Assembly (NCBI RefSeq): GCF_964204645.1
Contig: NC_134029.1
Span: 9,290,850 to 9,354,849 of the forward strand
DNA length: 64,000 nucleotides
Reading direction: 5' to 3'
Source: Tubulanus polymorphus
Taxonomy: Eukaryota > Nemertea > Palaeonemertea > Tubulaniformes > Tubulanidae
Positions within the stretch are counted from its first letter, which is position 1. Each line of letters begins with the position of its first letter. The notes below the pieces were generated by a model. It saw only the letters and a list, made by a program, of their open reading frames with translations, ran no database searches and was not told where the DNA came from. Below are positions 12,080 to 21,628 of the stretch, piece by piece. Position numbers and translations under genes: made by a program.

Positions 12080-13440
12080 GACACAGAAGCAGGTGGATAT
12101 TTTGAAGGGCAGCAAATGCTTGTACATTGACGCGACATTCAAAGTCGTCAGACAGCCATTTACCCAGCTTTTTAGCATACATTCGTTTGTCAGATCTGGG
12201 GACATCAAACCAATCCCTCTTGTATTCGTATTATTGTCTCGGAAATGAAAGAAGGACTACAAGAAAGTTTGAAGGAAAAGCTATGAAGGAGATTTTTTTG
12301 GTGACTCTACAGGTAAGAACAATTTAAATACATTCACATCGAGTTCCGAAATTTCTTGATGAATTAAACAAAATAATTTCAAGGATATTGAAATCATTTG
12401 TTTCATTTTGCTATTAGTATCAATATATTTATCATGACTCGTTAAGTCATGACAACATAAGCAATAAAATGTACAGAAAAATATGCAAAATACAAAATAT
12501 AGATAGTTATATATAAGCCCTATATGAAAAAATTATAAAAGACACTGTTCAAGTTTATCGTTTCAGGTCTACCTGACTAAATTAATTCTTTGTCTTTATT
12601 ATTCAGGTTGTAATTGATTTCGAATCAGCTTTGAGGCGAGCTTTACATTCTGTTCTACCAGATTACAGTATTCATGGATGCAGTTTTCATTGGAGGCAGG
12701 CTGTATGGCGCAATGTACACATGTATGTATCAATCATTAATTTCATCACAAATTTACTGATAGAAATTCAAAACCTGAAGTTGTTTTATTTCCCAAAACC
12801 AACCCCACTAAATGACTGGATTCTCCGTAGCGGTAAAAACTTTCATATATCAACACGATTGATGCTTGATTTCTATTGTTTCGTTTCATAATATTCTTAT
12901 TTTGCAGGGTTTAGGGTTGCAGACCGCCTATATGAATGACACGGACACGCAGAAGTTTTATTCATTAGGAAATATAGCTTTCGCTGCCATAACTGCCCGC
13001 CGAGCTGAAAACAAATGCATTTAACGGACTCTGCGGGATGCTGCGACCGAAAAGCTGCGCAAATTAACTGAATACATCCGAAACATGCTCTGATACATGG
13101 TCACCAGCATCATGGTCAGTGTATAGACGTAGCATCCGCACTAACAACGATGTCGAAGGGTGGCATACTCGTCTAAATGCACAGAAAGGACAGAAAAGGG
13201 ACAGAAAGGACAGTTAAATCTTTATTTATTGATCAGTCTTCTTTTCGGAGAAGCCGATGCAGACTCGCCAATTGAAAGATAAGAAAGTCCTCGGGCACCA
13301 GAGGGCTAAATACGCTTAGCTGCACAAGAAAAATCTGCAGATTATAAGACAGCTTCAGCAATGGGATATGATTGCACCCGACTATTGAAGAGAATAGCAC
13401 ATGACAGGGCAGTATTGCGTTAACAATAATTGCAGTGTGT
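12080..13440 (+). pseudogene. MULE-type transposase relic with intron-like gaps
   Basis: Three conserved MULE blocks appear in order. 12083-12312 has LYIDATFKVV, then PFTQLFSIHSF and PIPLVFVLLSRK, ending CTACAG before GTAAGA. 12608-12723 has VVIDFESALRRAL and IHGCSFHWRQAVWR, after ATTATTCAG and before GTATGT. 12908-13440 has LGLQTAYMND, then RTNNDVEGWHTRLN and a Leu/Lys-rich tail, after TTTTGCAG. The DATF, DFE and GCSFH motifs belong to the MULE domain found in Mutator transposases and FLYWCH-type host proteins. Two TGA codons in the first block and frameshifts in the last make it a pseudogene. Splice-like borders suggest a spliced transposase or host-domesticated gene before decay. Confidence 0.75.
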
Positions 13441-13964
13441 CAATGTGAACTGTTGTAGATTTTACCGCTGTGAATATCTGTGATAACGTAAATTCTAATT
13501 CTTAATAGCATGTCTTTTCTATAGAATAAATCAAGTTAAACTATTATCTCTGGGTCTTGTGTTTGCATTCTTGTTGTTCTGAATTAAACAGAAATTGAAA
13601 TGATAGGACATATATACGTACAATACAATTTTGTTTGACAAAATTGAAACCAGAATTTTTCCATGAAACCCACAAAACGAATGTAGGCACTCGAGGTCTA
13701 GGAAAGGACACATGTATTCAACATTGTTCCTCAACATGTAATCAAGTTTACAAAGCTTTAAAAGGTCTCAAATAATGATATATTCAATTTGAAAACTCAT
13801 GGGATTTTATATTGATTAACCGAATGAAATTAGAATGTTGTCTATAAGCAACTGTCCTTTTTGTTTTATCTGTAAGCAAAAAGGAAAGTTTGCAAGTCCT
13901 CCGCAATTTGCGCCTTGATCTAGCCTTATTCAACTTACCTGTTACATGCAATAGAGATAGAGTT

Positions 13965-14030
13965 GTGCGTGTCTCTATAGCGTAGATGGTAGTGTCAGCC
14001 CTGTAGTCCGTAGATCAAATCCCACACTGG
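13965..14030 (+). repeat. tRNA-like sequence, probably SINE head
   Basis: A-box-like TAGCGTAGATGGTAG at 13978 and B-box-like AGATCAAATCCC at 14012 have spacing close to that of a tRNA promoter. The stems do not form a full cloverleaf, so a tRNA-derived SINE or tRNA relic is more likely than a working tRNA gene. It sits just upstream of the LINE. Confidence 0.5.
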
Positions 14031-14183
14031 CAATACTGCATAGATCACTGGAAATACGGCACGGATTAATGGGCTGAGTTTGTCAGTGGGCTGAGTCAGT
14101 GTAATCTGTAATCTGTAGTATAACATTGCAGTATCTGATATCGGCATAACGGGAAGAGGAGAGCGCAAATTAGTTTCAATAAA

Positions 14184-15358
14184 ATGCAGTGGCCTGACTC
14201 GGCACGTGATTCCTTTCCCGAAAAGTGTTCATGTCTAAAAGATGCAACTATCAATCGCAAGCGAAACCAAATGAAATTGTTTACGATGGAGAACATTTCG
14301 CCACTCCTACGGAACCTGATGAAAAGTCATCCACATCATGAGCTTATTGAAAATGTACTATGGATAGCAATGTCGAATCCCCTTCTCCACAATACTTTCA
14401 ACCAAATTTTTGCCTCGGGTACCTTCCCAGAAGCCTGGCATTCCGACAGTTTGCATCCCATTTTCAAAAAAGGGGATAGAAACTTGTGTTCCAACTATCG
14501 GGGCATTGCAATTAGGAGCAATCTGCGCAAACTATTCTGCAATGTGCTGCATGATAGACTATATAACTTCTCAGAATCTAATAAACTCATACCCCAGCAA
14601 CAAATCGGATTCCGCAAAGGTATGCGTACGAGCGATCACATTCTCACACTTAAATCATTCATCGACAAATACATTAATAAGATCTCCAAACAGAATATTT
14701 TCTGCTGCTTCGTAGATTTCAAAGCTGCATTCGAATCTGTCCACCATTCAGCTCTAATCTATAAACTCTCGCTTTGGCATCGGAGGGAAATTCCTTGCTT
14801 TCATCAAAAGTCTTTACTCTGAGGTCCGTTACCAAATCAACTTCCAGGGTAATACTAGTTCAGATATAAGGTCCCTTATAGGTGTTAAACAAGGGTGTGT
14901 GTTTAGACCTCTACTTTTCATGACTGATGATCTCCCTAATATTTGCAACCCGGTTACTCTGCACGACACTAGTATCAACTGCCTCCTTGACATAGATGAT
15001 CTTGTAATCATAAGTAAATCACACGAAGGCCTACTAAAGGCACTGGATAATCTGTCCTCTCATTGTGATACTTGGAGACTTACAGTTAACCTTCTGAAGA
15101 CCAAGTATAATTTCCACTTCTCTGACGCAAATAGAAATAGTCAAAAGCTATAGCTACCTTGGCATTACATTCTGCCCCTCTGGCAAATTCAACATTGCCT
15201 ATGAAACTCTATGTGATCATGCTTCGAAAGCCTTCTTTAAATTGAAAACCATTGACATCAGAAACAATTCAACCACAGCCTACAGCCTATTCAATAGCCT
15301 CATACGCCCCATCATCGGGTACTGTTGAGAGATATGGGGCTCCACCTATATCAGTAAA
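14184..15358 (+). mobile_element. CR1/Jockey-like LINE reverse transcriptase, 5' piece (interrupted)
   Basis: The + strand encodes a non-LTR RT across frameshifts. Blocks are FASGTFPEAW, IFKKGDR..SNYRGIAI, QQQIGFRKGMRTSDHILTL, FCCFVDFKAAFESV (first catalytic Asp), GVKQGCVFRPLLF and LLDIDDLVII. The usual Y/F-A-D-D here reads D-I-D-D. The thumb follows from 15152: SYLGITFCPSGKF, LFNSLIRPIIGY, then EIWGSTYIS. Coding similarity stops abruptly at 15358, where the DIRS element begins, and resumes near 20756. A frameshift near 14775 and a TGA near 15329 show it is dead. No endonuclease domain is visible, so it is 5'-truncated. Confidence 0.85.
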
Positions 15359-15520
15359 ATTACAATTTTTGGAACTAAAATTTGTATTTCCGAGTAGTAC
15401 TTACCCTTTCCTATGGTTTTTGCCAATATTTTCTAAATTTGGATTTATCGCCAATGGTTTTTCTATACGACCCGGCCCTGCGGTATTGCATTTAGCCACC
15501 GGCGAAATCCGCCATCTTTT
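15359..15520. repeat. DIRS copy 1 inverted terminal repeat, gag-distal side
   Basis: From CCTTTCCTATGGTTTTTGCC to the GCCATCTTTT end, it is the reverse complement of 20441-20574 with few mismatches. It has an extra outer stretch of about 27 bases (starting ATTACAATTTTTGG) that the other end lacks. Unequal outer edges are normal for DIRS elements. Confidence 0.92.
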
Positions 15521-15577
15521 TACGTCATAGCAGACCAAAAAAAAAACAGCTATGCGGGGCAGATGGGCGGGATTCCC

Positions 15578-15675
15578 ACCATAGGAAAGGGTAAGTACTA
15601 CTCGGAAATACAAATTTTAGTTCCAAAAATTGTAATATTTCCGTCGAGTACTGTACCCTTTCCTATGGTTTTTGC
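15578..15675. repeat. DIRS internal complementary region
   Basis: The first 63 bases are the reverse complement of the outermost left end (15359-15424). The next 35 (ATTTCCGTCGAGTACTGTAC onward) are the reverse complement of the outermost right end (about 20541-20574). They are joined with no gap, at AATTGTAAT/ATTTCCG. It thus records the sequence of a circular junction and lies just 3' of pol, where DIRS elements carry it. Confidence 0.92.
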
Positions 15676-15949
15676 TAGACTAGCCTAGCACAAGGATGGT
15701 GGGAAAGGTAGATAGAAAAACCACCGCTCAAACCCAAGGTAAGAGGGAAAAAGAGAGCACTTACCCAAGCACGGAATGGAGCACTGTAGCACAGGGAAGA
15801 CCGGCTCGGCCACAGTGAGTCCATCCAGCTCAGGGCCCCCCCCAGAATTTTGCGAAATTAATACTTGCAGATATGAGCCCAAACTATGTACAAGGATACA
15901 CCCCCTGTGATCCTGATAATGCAACATAAATATTCTCCACTAAAGGGTC

Positions 15950-18748
15950 CTATCGGAAAGAACAGACACCTTGAGCCATGACAACAGGACCAAGTGAAGC
16001 TAATGAGCCTAACTGGCCTGAAACATCCCGTAAATAAAATGACGTGAATGTCGACGGTGAATTCCAAAAGGCGGCCCGACAGACTTCCTCCAACGGAGCA
16101 CCCGAAAAGGCTGCGCAGGAAGTAGCCATAGACCTCACTTGATGAGAAACCACTCCCTCCGAGGAAAGATTCTCCTTCAATAAAATGTCCTTGATCAGTG
16201 AAGAGACCCATCGGGCCACTGTGTCCCGCGAAATATCCCCCTTTAGGTGATCCAGCAGCGGAATAAATAACCGCTCCCGTGAACCCCTCCGTGAAGCAGA
16301 GCGATCTAAATAGAAACACAACGCCCGCACAGGACATAAAGTCCTGTACGGGATGCCCGGTTCCACTCGATGTTTTAGGGCTTCAATTCGCCATTGACGC
16401 ACAACCGAGCCTGGTCGTTGGTTCTTTGCCAAAAATTCCAAAGCAGGCCGCAGCGAAACAAATTCATTCGCTGGCCCAAAGACAATATGACCTTGTCGGA
16501 CTGAAAGCGCATGAATCTCAGAGCGACGGGCCGAGCAAGCCAAGAACAGCAAAAATACAGTCTTTTTTGACAAATTTGCAAATGACGCTGCCGAAAGAGG
16601 TTCAAATGGAGCCTCCATTAACTTCTTCAAAATTACAGACAGATCCCATGGTGGAACTGTCCTTGTTACCCGAGGCCGGGAAATAGAAAACCCTGGAACC
16701 AGCTGGGATATCCGATGATCCCCTGCTACATTTGGCCATCCAGAAGCACGCAATGTATGAGAAATCGCGGAGCGGTAACCTTTAATAGTTATGACCTGCA
16801 AACCTTTTACTACAAATAGGTGCAGTAAAAAATCTGCCAATTGAGCTACAGAGGGTGAGCATGGATCAATTTCCCCTGCAGCGCACCAATCCGCAAAATG
16901 ACTCGATTTGGCATCGTAAATGGTACTTGTTGATGGCCGCTTAGATCCTGCGATAGGCAGCCTGTTCTGAAAAGCCTGAAGCTGACAAGGATCGCTGGAC
17001 AATGGCCAGGCGAGCAGATTTAACCACTGGCTGTTTGGATGATGCCGAAAGTTCCCCTGAGACAGAAGCGATGGGAAATTCGGAAGAATCCTGGGGTTGC
17101 CGCACAGTAGGTTGAGAAGTGGTAGGAACCATTTCTGAGCCGGCCAACATGGTACTACCAGAACTATGTTGCAATTGACTGATCTCTCTATTTGATCCAG
17201 TAAGCGCGGCAGGACTGGTGTGGGCGGGAACGCATACGCATGCATCCCCGACCAGTCCAGAGAGAAGGCATCGACCCCCCACGCTTCCGCGTCTGGAAAC
17301 GGGGACACAAACAGAGGACACCTCCGATTGAAGCGGGTGGCAAACAGATCCAGCAGCGGATTGCCAAAAATGCCCCGAACCCGATCGGCTACTTCTTGGT
17401 GGAGAACCCATTCTGTCGCAATAGCCTGACCTCGACGAGACAGAGCATCGGCCATCACGTTCCTTTTCCCTGCTAAATGTGCCACAGTCAGGGACACGCC
17501 CTTTGTCTGGCACCAAAGAAGAATTTTGGCCGACAGACCTGTGAGGGTTTCTGAGTGAGTGCCCCCTTGCTTCTGAAGGTAAGCCCTCACTGTTGAATTG
17601 TCTGTGGCTAACCAAACGTGGTGGCCCTCCACTCTCCTGTGAAAGAACTTCAGGGCCTTCCACACGGCCAGCATTTCTAGGAAATTTATGTGGTTGGTGG
17701 CCCAGTAGCGAGACCATCTCCCGGCTTTGACTCGGTTCTTCAGATGTGCCCCCCATCCTTGGTGACTGGCATCCGTGAATACACGAACTGGAGCCTCTAA
17801 CGGGGCTAGTGACACCCCGAGCCGAAGATTCGTAGTTGCTGTCCACCACTGAAGATCCGGACTTAGATCGGTTGGAGGTACGGGAATCAAGGCCTCCCAG
17901 TTGCCCTTCGACTGAGACCAGAAGACCTTCCAATATTGTTGCAAGCGCCTGCTTCTGAGGCGGCCTAAGGGCACCACCAGACCCATGGAGCTGATGGAGC
18001 CTAGAAGTCGTGACCAGTAACGAGCTGTTCTCGGGTTTGTGGACACTCCCGCTACAGCTTCTTGAAGTTTGGCTACTCGAACCATAGACGGAAAGACTTT
18101 GCCGATTCGGAGATCGAAGTCCATGCCGAGATAAGTGAACTGTTGGGCCGGCGTCAACTGAGATTTTTCCCTGTTTACGCAGAACCCTAGCTGATGGACT
18201 AAGTCCAAGACTGAGGTCATTGCCTCCCGACATTCCTGAGCCGAATTCGCAACTATTAACCAGTCGTCGAGGTAAACGAACAGTCGAACACCCCTTGACT
18301 GAAGTACCTTCTGAACTGACTTGACCAACTTGGTGAAAACCCACGGGGCCGTACTGAGGCCAAATGGAAGAGACCTGAATTGGAACTGGCGGCCTTTCCA
18401 CTTTATCCTGAGAAATCGCCGAGATTTTGGGTGAATTGGAACCTGAAAGTTAGCATCTTTCAGGTCCAATGAAGCCGCCCATTGACCCGGACGGAGCCCT
18501 TGAATCACGTCCTTGGGCTTGGTCATCCGGAACCTTGGAATGTCTAGGTGCCGATTGAGGGATGACAGATCTATCACTGTCCGTTGACCCCCTGTGGCCT
18601 TTGGTACCATGAATATTCGAGAAAACCAGCCGGGAGAAGTTTCGTTGCAAACTGGTTCTATCGCTCCCTTCTCGGCCAATTCCTTGAGAGCCGGAGAGAT
18701 TAAGGCCTCCTGACCTGGTTTTGGCCGCATGTCGGGAGGTGACCTCAT
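15950..18748 (-). CDS. DIRS pol: reverse transcriptase, RNase H, tyrosine recombinase
   Basis: 932 codons. The RT spans roughly residues 15-230, with S-L-D-L-K-D carrying the first Asp and VYLDDWLIV near residue 165 carrying the catalytic pair. RNase H lies at about 320-445: VFTDASHQGWG, FLEMLAVWKAL, WLATDNSTV and the distal NVMADALSR supply the D-E-D-D set. A linker with DLFATRFN, typical of DIRS elements, follows. The tyrosine recombinase covers about 600-930, with the first Arg in SARRSEIHAL, then HQVRS (H-x-x-R), a conserved Trp, and SFYLRDV holding the nucleophile Tyr. One change stands out against copy 2: KDANFQ instead of KDAYFQ in RT motif A. The frame opens 5' of the listed Met in copy 2 but is blocked here by a stop. 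Product acts on the element's own RNA and circular DNA. Confidence 0.93.
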   Translation of the reverse strand: MRSPPDMRPKPGQEALISPALKELAEKGAIEPVCNETSPGWFSRIFMVPKATGGQRTVIDLSSLNRHLDIPRFRMTKPKDVIQGLRPGQWAASLDLKDANFQVPIHPKSRRFLRIKWKGRQFQFRSLPFGLSTAPWVFTKLVKSVQKVLQSRGVRLFVYLDDWLIVANSAQECREAMTSVLDLVHQLGFCVNREKSQLTPAQQFTYLGMDFDLRIGKVFPSMVRVAKLQEAVAGVSTNPRTARYWSRLLGSISSMGLVVPLGRLRSRRLQQYWKVFWSQSKGNWEALIPVPPTDLSPDLQWWTATTNLRLGVSLAPLEAPVRVFTDASHQGWGAHLKNRVKAGRWSRYWATNHINFLEMLAVWKALKFFHRRVEGHHVWLATDNSTVRAYLQKQGGTHSETLTGLSAKILLWCQTKGVSLTVAHLAGKRNVMADALSRRGQAIATEWVLHQEVADRVRGIFGNPLLDLFATRFNRRCPLFVSPFPDAEAWGVDAFSLDWSGMHAYAFPPTPVLPRLLDQIERSVNCNIVLVVPCWPAQKWFLPLLNLLCGNPRILPNFPSLLSQGNFRHHPNSQWLNLLAWPLSSDPCQLQAFQNRLPIAGSKRPSTSTIYDAKSSHFADWCAAGEIDPCSPSVAQLADFLLHLFVVKGLQVITIKGYRSAISHTLRASGWPNVAGDHRISQLVPGFSISRPRVTRTVPPWDLSVILKKLMEAPFEPLSAASFANLSKKTVFLLFLACSARRSEIHALSVRQGHIVFGPANEFVSLRPALEFLAKNQRPGSVVRQWRIEALKHRVEPGIPYRTLCPVRALCFYLDRSASRRGSRERLFIPLLDHLKGDISRDTVARWVSSLIKDILLKENLSSEGVVSHQVRSMATSCAAFSGAPLEEVCRAAFWNSPSTFTSFYLRDVSGQLGSLASLGPVVMAQGVCSFR

Positions 18749-18878
18749 CAGGCGCGGTCGCCTTAGGAAACGGAGACGGTAGCCACGAGAGACGACCCGG
18801 GAGGGCCAACCGTCTCCAAAGAGGTCGGACCAGTGGGTTGCTGCCTGCTACAGACAACCTCCCACTGGTCCCAAGAAT

Positions 18879-20228
18879 TCATTTCGAGTTTTTCCAAAAG
18901 GAAGAGCCCCTTTTTGGAGCCTTCCCCTTGCCTCGATACGAACCGGAACTGTTACGACCGGACGAGGCTTGACACGATTGTTGAAGTTGCGCGCTAGTTC
19001 TCCAACCGGCATCCGAAGCCGCCTGAGAAAGCGCTGAAGTTTGAGATGGTCCTGTTTGCGTCCGTGCCGAACCTTGCGCCGCCGGCGTCGGACCAGAACG
19101 CTTTTTCCACAGAGTTCGGGGGTTGGACTTGGCCTGAACCTCCCGAATCTTCCTCAGCTCTGCGGAAACCGGAGCACACCAACCGGAGAAGAGACGTGAA
19201 GACGTCCCCAATGGGGCTCTCAGCAAAGCATTGGACACCATATCCGGTAGACGAGTTTTGGAACTGGAGTCCATCACTGACTGACGGGAGGCTAACACCA
19301 GATTAGCCTGACCCCGAACCGACAACGGAATTACATGCGAAACAGACCGAGCCAAAGATTGGATAATCCGGTCCATTCCCTCCAGTTTTAGGGCAACTGA
19401 CTCTGGGTCGGAGCCCGCATGAACGGCGGCGTGAGTCTCGCGAAGCTCACCCGTCAACACCTTAAGTGCCATATCTTGAAACGAACCAACCCTGGTAAGA
19501 TTGTCCAGGATTGACGTCATGGCCACCAAACCGGACTTAGGCAAACGAATACCCGACTGTGCTGCAACAGTATCCGGGCTGATCAAAGTATAATCAGCAT
19601 CCAGGCAGTTATGACTGTGATCCACAGCACCTGGAGTTGCGTAATACGCCGAGCGAAATGCGCCTATAGGTGCATCGGTTGAACTAAAATATTTCCCAGA
19701 TTTCATACCCCGTTCTGGAGGGGGAAATGAAAATGTTCCAGGCCGACATTCACCCCATAATTGCGTATCCAATCGAGCCCATTCTCTCGAAACCGCTGAC
19801 GATTCCCGTAAAACGTTAAGATCGGAGTCCGGAGGGCGATAAGCTTCCATTGACTCACCGACCAGAGGAGCTGCTGTGGGCTTAGCGCGAGTTGCCCCGT
19901 GCTTGACAAAGAACTCACTTATCATCGCTCTAAATGGCATGTCCCCCGCTGGTTCGGATAAAACTGAACGGGACGGAGATACATTGCGAGCCAGGGAAGC
20001 CCCCATCGTCTGGGGCAACCCACAATTGCTCGCGACAGGAACGACCCCAGAAGGAATTGCCGCTTCTGGGACCGGATCCTCATTGAAATCAGACTCTACC
20101 GCAGCATCCAGGAATTCAGAGTCAGAATTCCGAAAAACTGAGTGGGCTGGCGAACTTCTAACCGGACAATCAGGAATAGGCTTACCTGTTGTAGAGGTTG
20201 CAGCGACTTGTTGCGACGAAGATAACAA
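18879..20228 (-). CDS. DIRS gag-like protein (copy 1)
   Basis: 449 codons, beginning MLSSSQQVAATS and ending in a basic Gly/Ser/Arg-rich tail (RGKGKAPKRGSS). The middle part (LVAMTSILDNLTRVGSFQDM and following) matches the - strand frame at 39504-40409 of copy 2 almost base for base. The tail overlaps the 5' extension of pol in another frame, a common DIRS layout. The zinc-binding-like N-terminal segment seen in copy 2 (41015-41287) is deleted here. It probably forms the element's RNA-binding particle; no enzymatic motif is visible. Confidence 0.82.
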   Translation of the reverse strand: MLSSSQQVAATSTTGKPIPDCPVRSSPAHSVFRNSDSEFLDAAVESDFNEDPVPEAAIPSGVVPVASNCGLPQTMGASLARNVSPSRSVLSEPAGDMPFRAMISEFFVKHGATRAKPTAAPLVGESMEAYRPPDSDLNVLRESSAVSREWARLDTQLWGECRPGTFSFPPPERGMKSGKYFSSTDAPIGAFRSAYYATPGAVDHSHNCLDADYTLISPDTVAAQSGIRLPKSGLVAMTSILDNLTRVGSFQDMALKVLTGELRETHAAVHAGSDPESVALKLEGMDRIIQSLARSVSHVIPLSVRGQANLVLASRQSVMDSSSKTRLPDMVSNALLRAPLGTSSRLFSGWCAPVSAELRKIREVQAKSNPRTLWKKRSGPTPAAQGSARTQTGPSQTSALSQAASDAGWRTSAQLQQSCQASSGRNSSGSYRGKGKAPKRGSSFWKNSK

Positions 20229-20440
20229 GTTTAAAATTTTCTCCTCAAATACATGGAAATCCTTCTGAGTCAGGTATTTTCCAGTATCCCGACGATCATG
20301 CCGACTTCAGTGATGGTCCCTCGAACGGGATCGCGACCTACTAGAAGAATCGCTTTCATCGCTAACTGACGTCGACGAACGATGAGAAGACCGACGGCGA
20401 AACTTCCGACAATAACGATCGTAGTCCCTCATAGTCTGAA

Positions 20441-20574
20441 AAGATGGCGGATTTCGCCGGTGGCTAAATGCAATACCGCAGGGCTGGGTCCTATAGAAAA
20501 ACCATTGGCGATAAATCCAAATTTAGAAAATATTGGCAAAAACCATAGGAAAGGGTACAGTACTCGACGGAAAT
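20441..20574. repeat. DIRS copy 1 inverted terminal repeat, gag-proximal side
   Basis: Runs AAGATGGCGGATTTCGCCGG through TACAGTACTCGACGGAAAT. It pairs with 15398-15520 and is nearly identical to 41491-41618 of copy 2. Host (LINE-flank) sequence resumes at about 20575. Confidence 0.92.
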
Positions 20575-21060
20575 ATAGACCCATCTCACTTTTACGATAT
20601 ATAACGTTAGTCGAAACGTTGCACAAATATATATTTATACTCTTCTATTCAAGTTTCTCGTTTAGGCTGAATTTATTGTGGGATTTCCGTCGTTGTCATC
20701 TTACATGGATATTGTGTATCTTCTTGTCTCATTTTACGATATATGTAACTCTCTACCCTGCCAAAATGTGTTCATCAAATTTGGCAAGTATCTACTCGGG
20801 GTAAAGAACCGCTCTGTTAATGCTGCTGTTCGCAGTGATCTTGGTCAGTTCCCTCTACTTATAACCTTCTTGCCACTTATGGTCAAATACTGGCTGCGCA
20901 TCTGTAAAATAGATGCTATTTTGTACTTCATATGCAAATCTGCTATCTCCTGTTTATTCTCCCTCAGTGGAGTCTCGAACCCTCTGGCTAACTCTTTCAA
21001 CGTGCAGTCACGCGGTGCAATCGGGTTCGAGTCCCAGCTGAGGAAGAATGTGTACATTTA
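20575..21060 (+). mobile_element. LINE 3' piece beyond the DIRS insertion
   Basis: From about 20756 the + strand reads CQNVFIKFGKYLLGVKNRS, then VRSDLGQFPLL and MVKYWLRICK. This is the conserved C-terminal part of CR1/Jockey-like ORF2 (F-x-K-x-x-L-G-V ... E-L-G-x-x-P ... W), so it continues the RT broken at 15358. A tRNA B-box-like GGGTTCGAGTCCCAG lies at 21022-21036. Between 20575 and 20745 a near-duplicate TTTTACGATATAT pair suggests a small rearrangement at the insertion border. Confidence 0.75.
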
Positions 21061-21526
21061 TTCAGGCGTTTTATATTAAATGTCTTTCTTCAATGTTTTG
21101 TCCTGTCAATTAATTGCATGTCTCAACCTATGTAAAAATGTTATATAGGCCTACTGCGCAATAATATTCATATTAATAAGTTCAAGTCATGTTACTGTCC
21201 CAACTTTCTGGCTGAAAATTCAAGTCAGGCTACAGTGGAGGCCTGCGTTTCGTCCTACGTAGTTTTATATGGAAGTGTCGCGACTGCCTGATACTGATCA
21301 TTAACAGCCTATTGTTTATCGGAACTTTATAGCACATAAATAAACAATTAATGCAAGGTATTTCTGTGATATTTTGATTGAAAATGAAATGAAATCGAAA
21401 TTTAAAACGAAGCTTGGCTACTTTTACGGCGTCGTAGATTCTATTCTTACAACGGTTTAATGAGGATTATGGTCTAGCAGGGAGAGGATTAGTGTCTAGA
21501 GGGTGAGAAGGCAAGAGGGTCCAGAG

Positions 21527-21548
21527 GGTTAGGATTAGGGTTAGGGTT
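21527..21548 (+). repeat. Short telomere-like TTAGGG tract
   Basis: GGGTTAGGATTAGGGTTAGG gives about three TTAGGG-like units. It is too short to be a telomere, probably chance or a repair scar. Confidence 0.5.
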
Positions 21549-21580
21549 CTGTGTAGTTAAAACATTCAGTTGGTTTTCAG

Positions 21581-21628
21581 TGAGCTCGGTGGTCTAGCTA
21601 GTGGGAAGACGCTGCGCTAGTAATTTAT
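21581..21628 (+). repeat. tRNA-like sequence, 5' half (split by insertion)
   Basis: GGTGGTCTAGCTAGTGGGAA resembles the A-box region of Glu/Asp-type tRNAs. Joined with 23030-23066 (CCCGGGTTCGAGTCTCG, a B box) it makes a tRNA-like unit. The 1.39-kb element between them carries a 9-bp duplication of GTAATTTAT, which shows that it landed in the middle. It could be a SINE head or an old tRNA gene. Confidence 0.65.

Larger units (their letters stand above)
15359..20574 (-). mobile_element. DIRS-type tyrosine-recombinase retrotransposon, nearly full length (copy 1)
   Basis: About 5.2 kb, coding on the - strand: gag (18879-20228), then one long frame holding RT, RNase H and tyrosine recombinase (15950-18748). 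Ends are inverted terminal repeats, 15359-15520 and 20441-20574. An internal complementary region at 15578-15675 joins the complements of the two outer edges, the diagnostic DIRS arrangement. No target duplication is seen, as expected. Compared with copy 2 (37.9-41.6 kb), about 0.9 kb of the gag 5' region is missing at 20430, and the 5' extension of pol has a C-to-T stop at about 18849. It is inserted antisense inside the LINE. It cannot act alone as it stands, but its low divergence from copy 2 suggests recent mobility. Confidence 0.93.

Noticed and set aside
16941-18401. 486-codon - strand open frame rich in Ser/Arg/Gly
   Set aside because: It lies wholly inside the DIRS pol frame in another register, has strongly biased composition and no motifs; it is a shadow of pol.
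20057-20268. 130-codon + strand open frame, also at 40057-40449
   Set aside because: Antisense to DIRS gag; conserved only because the two DIRS copies are similar.
21527-21548. Interstitial telomere
   Set aside because: Only about three imperfect TTAGGG units; too short to claim a telomeric origin.
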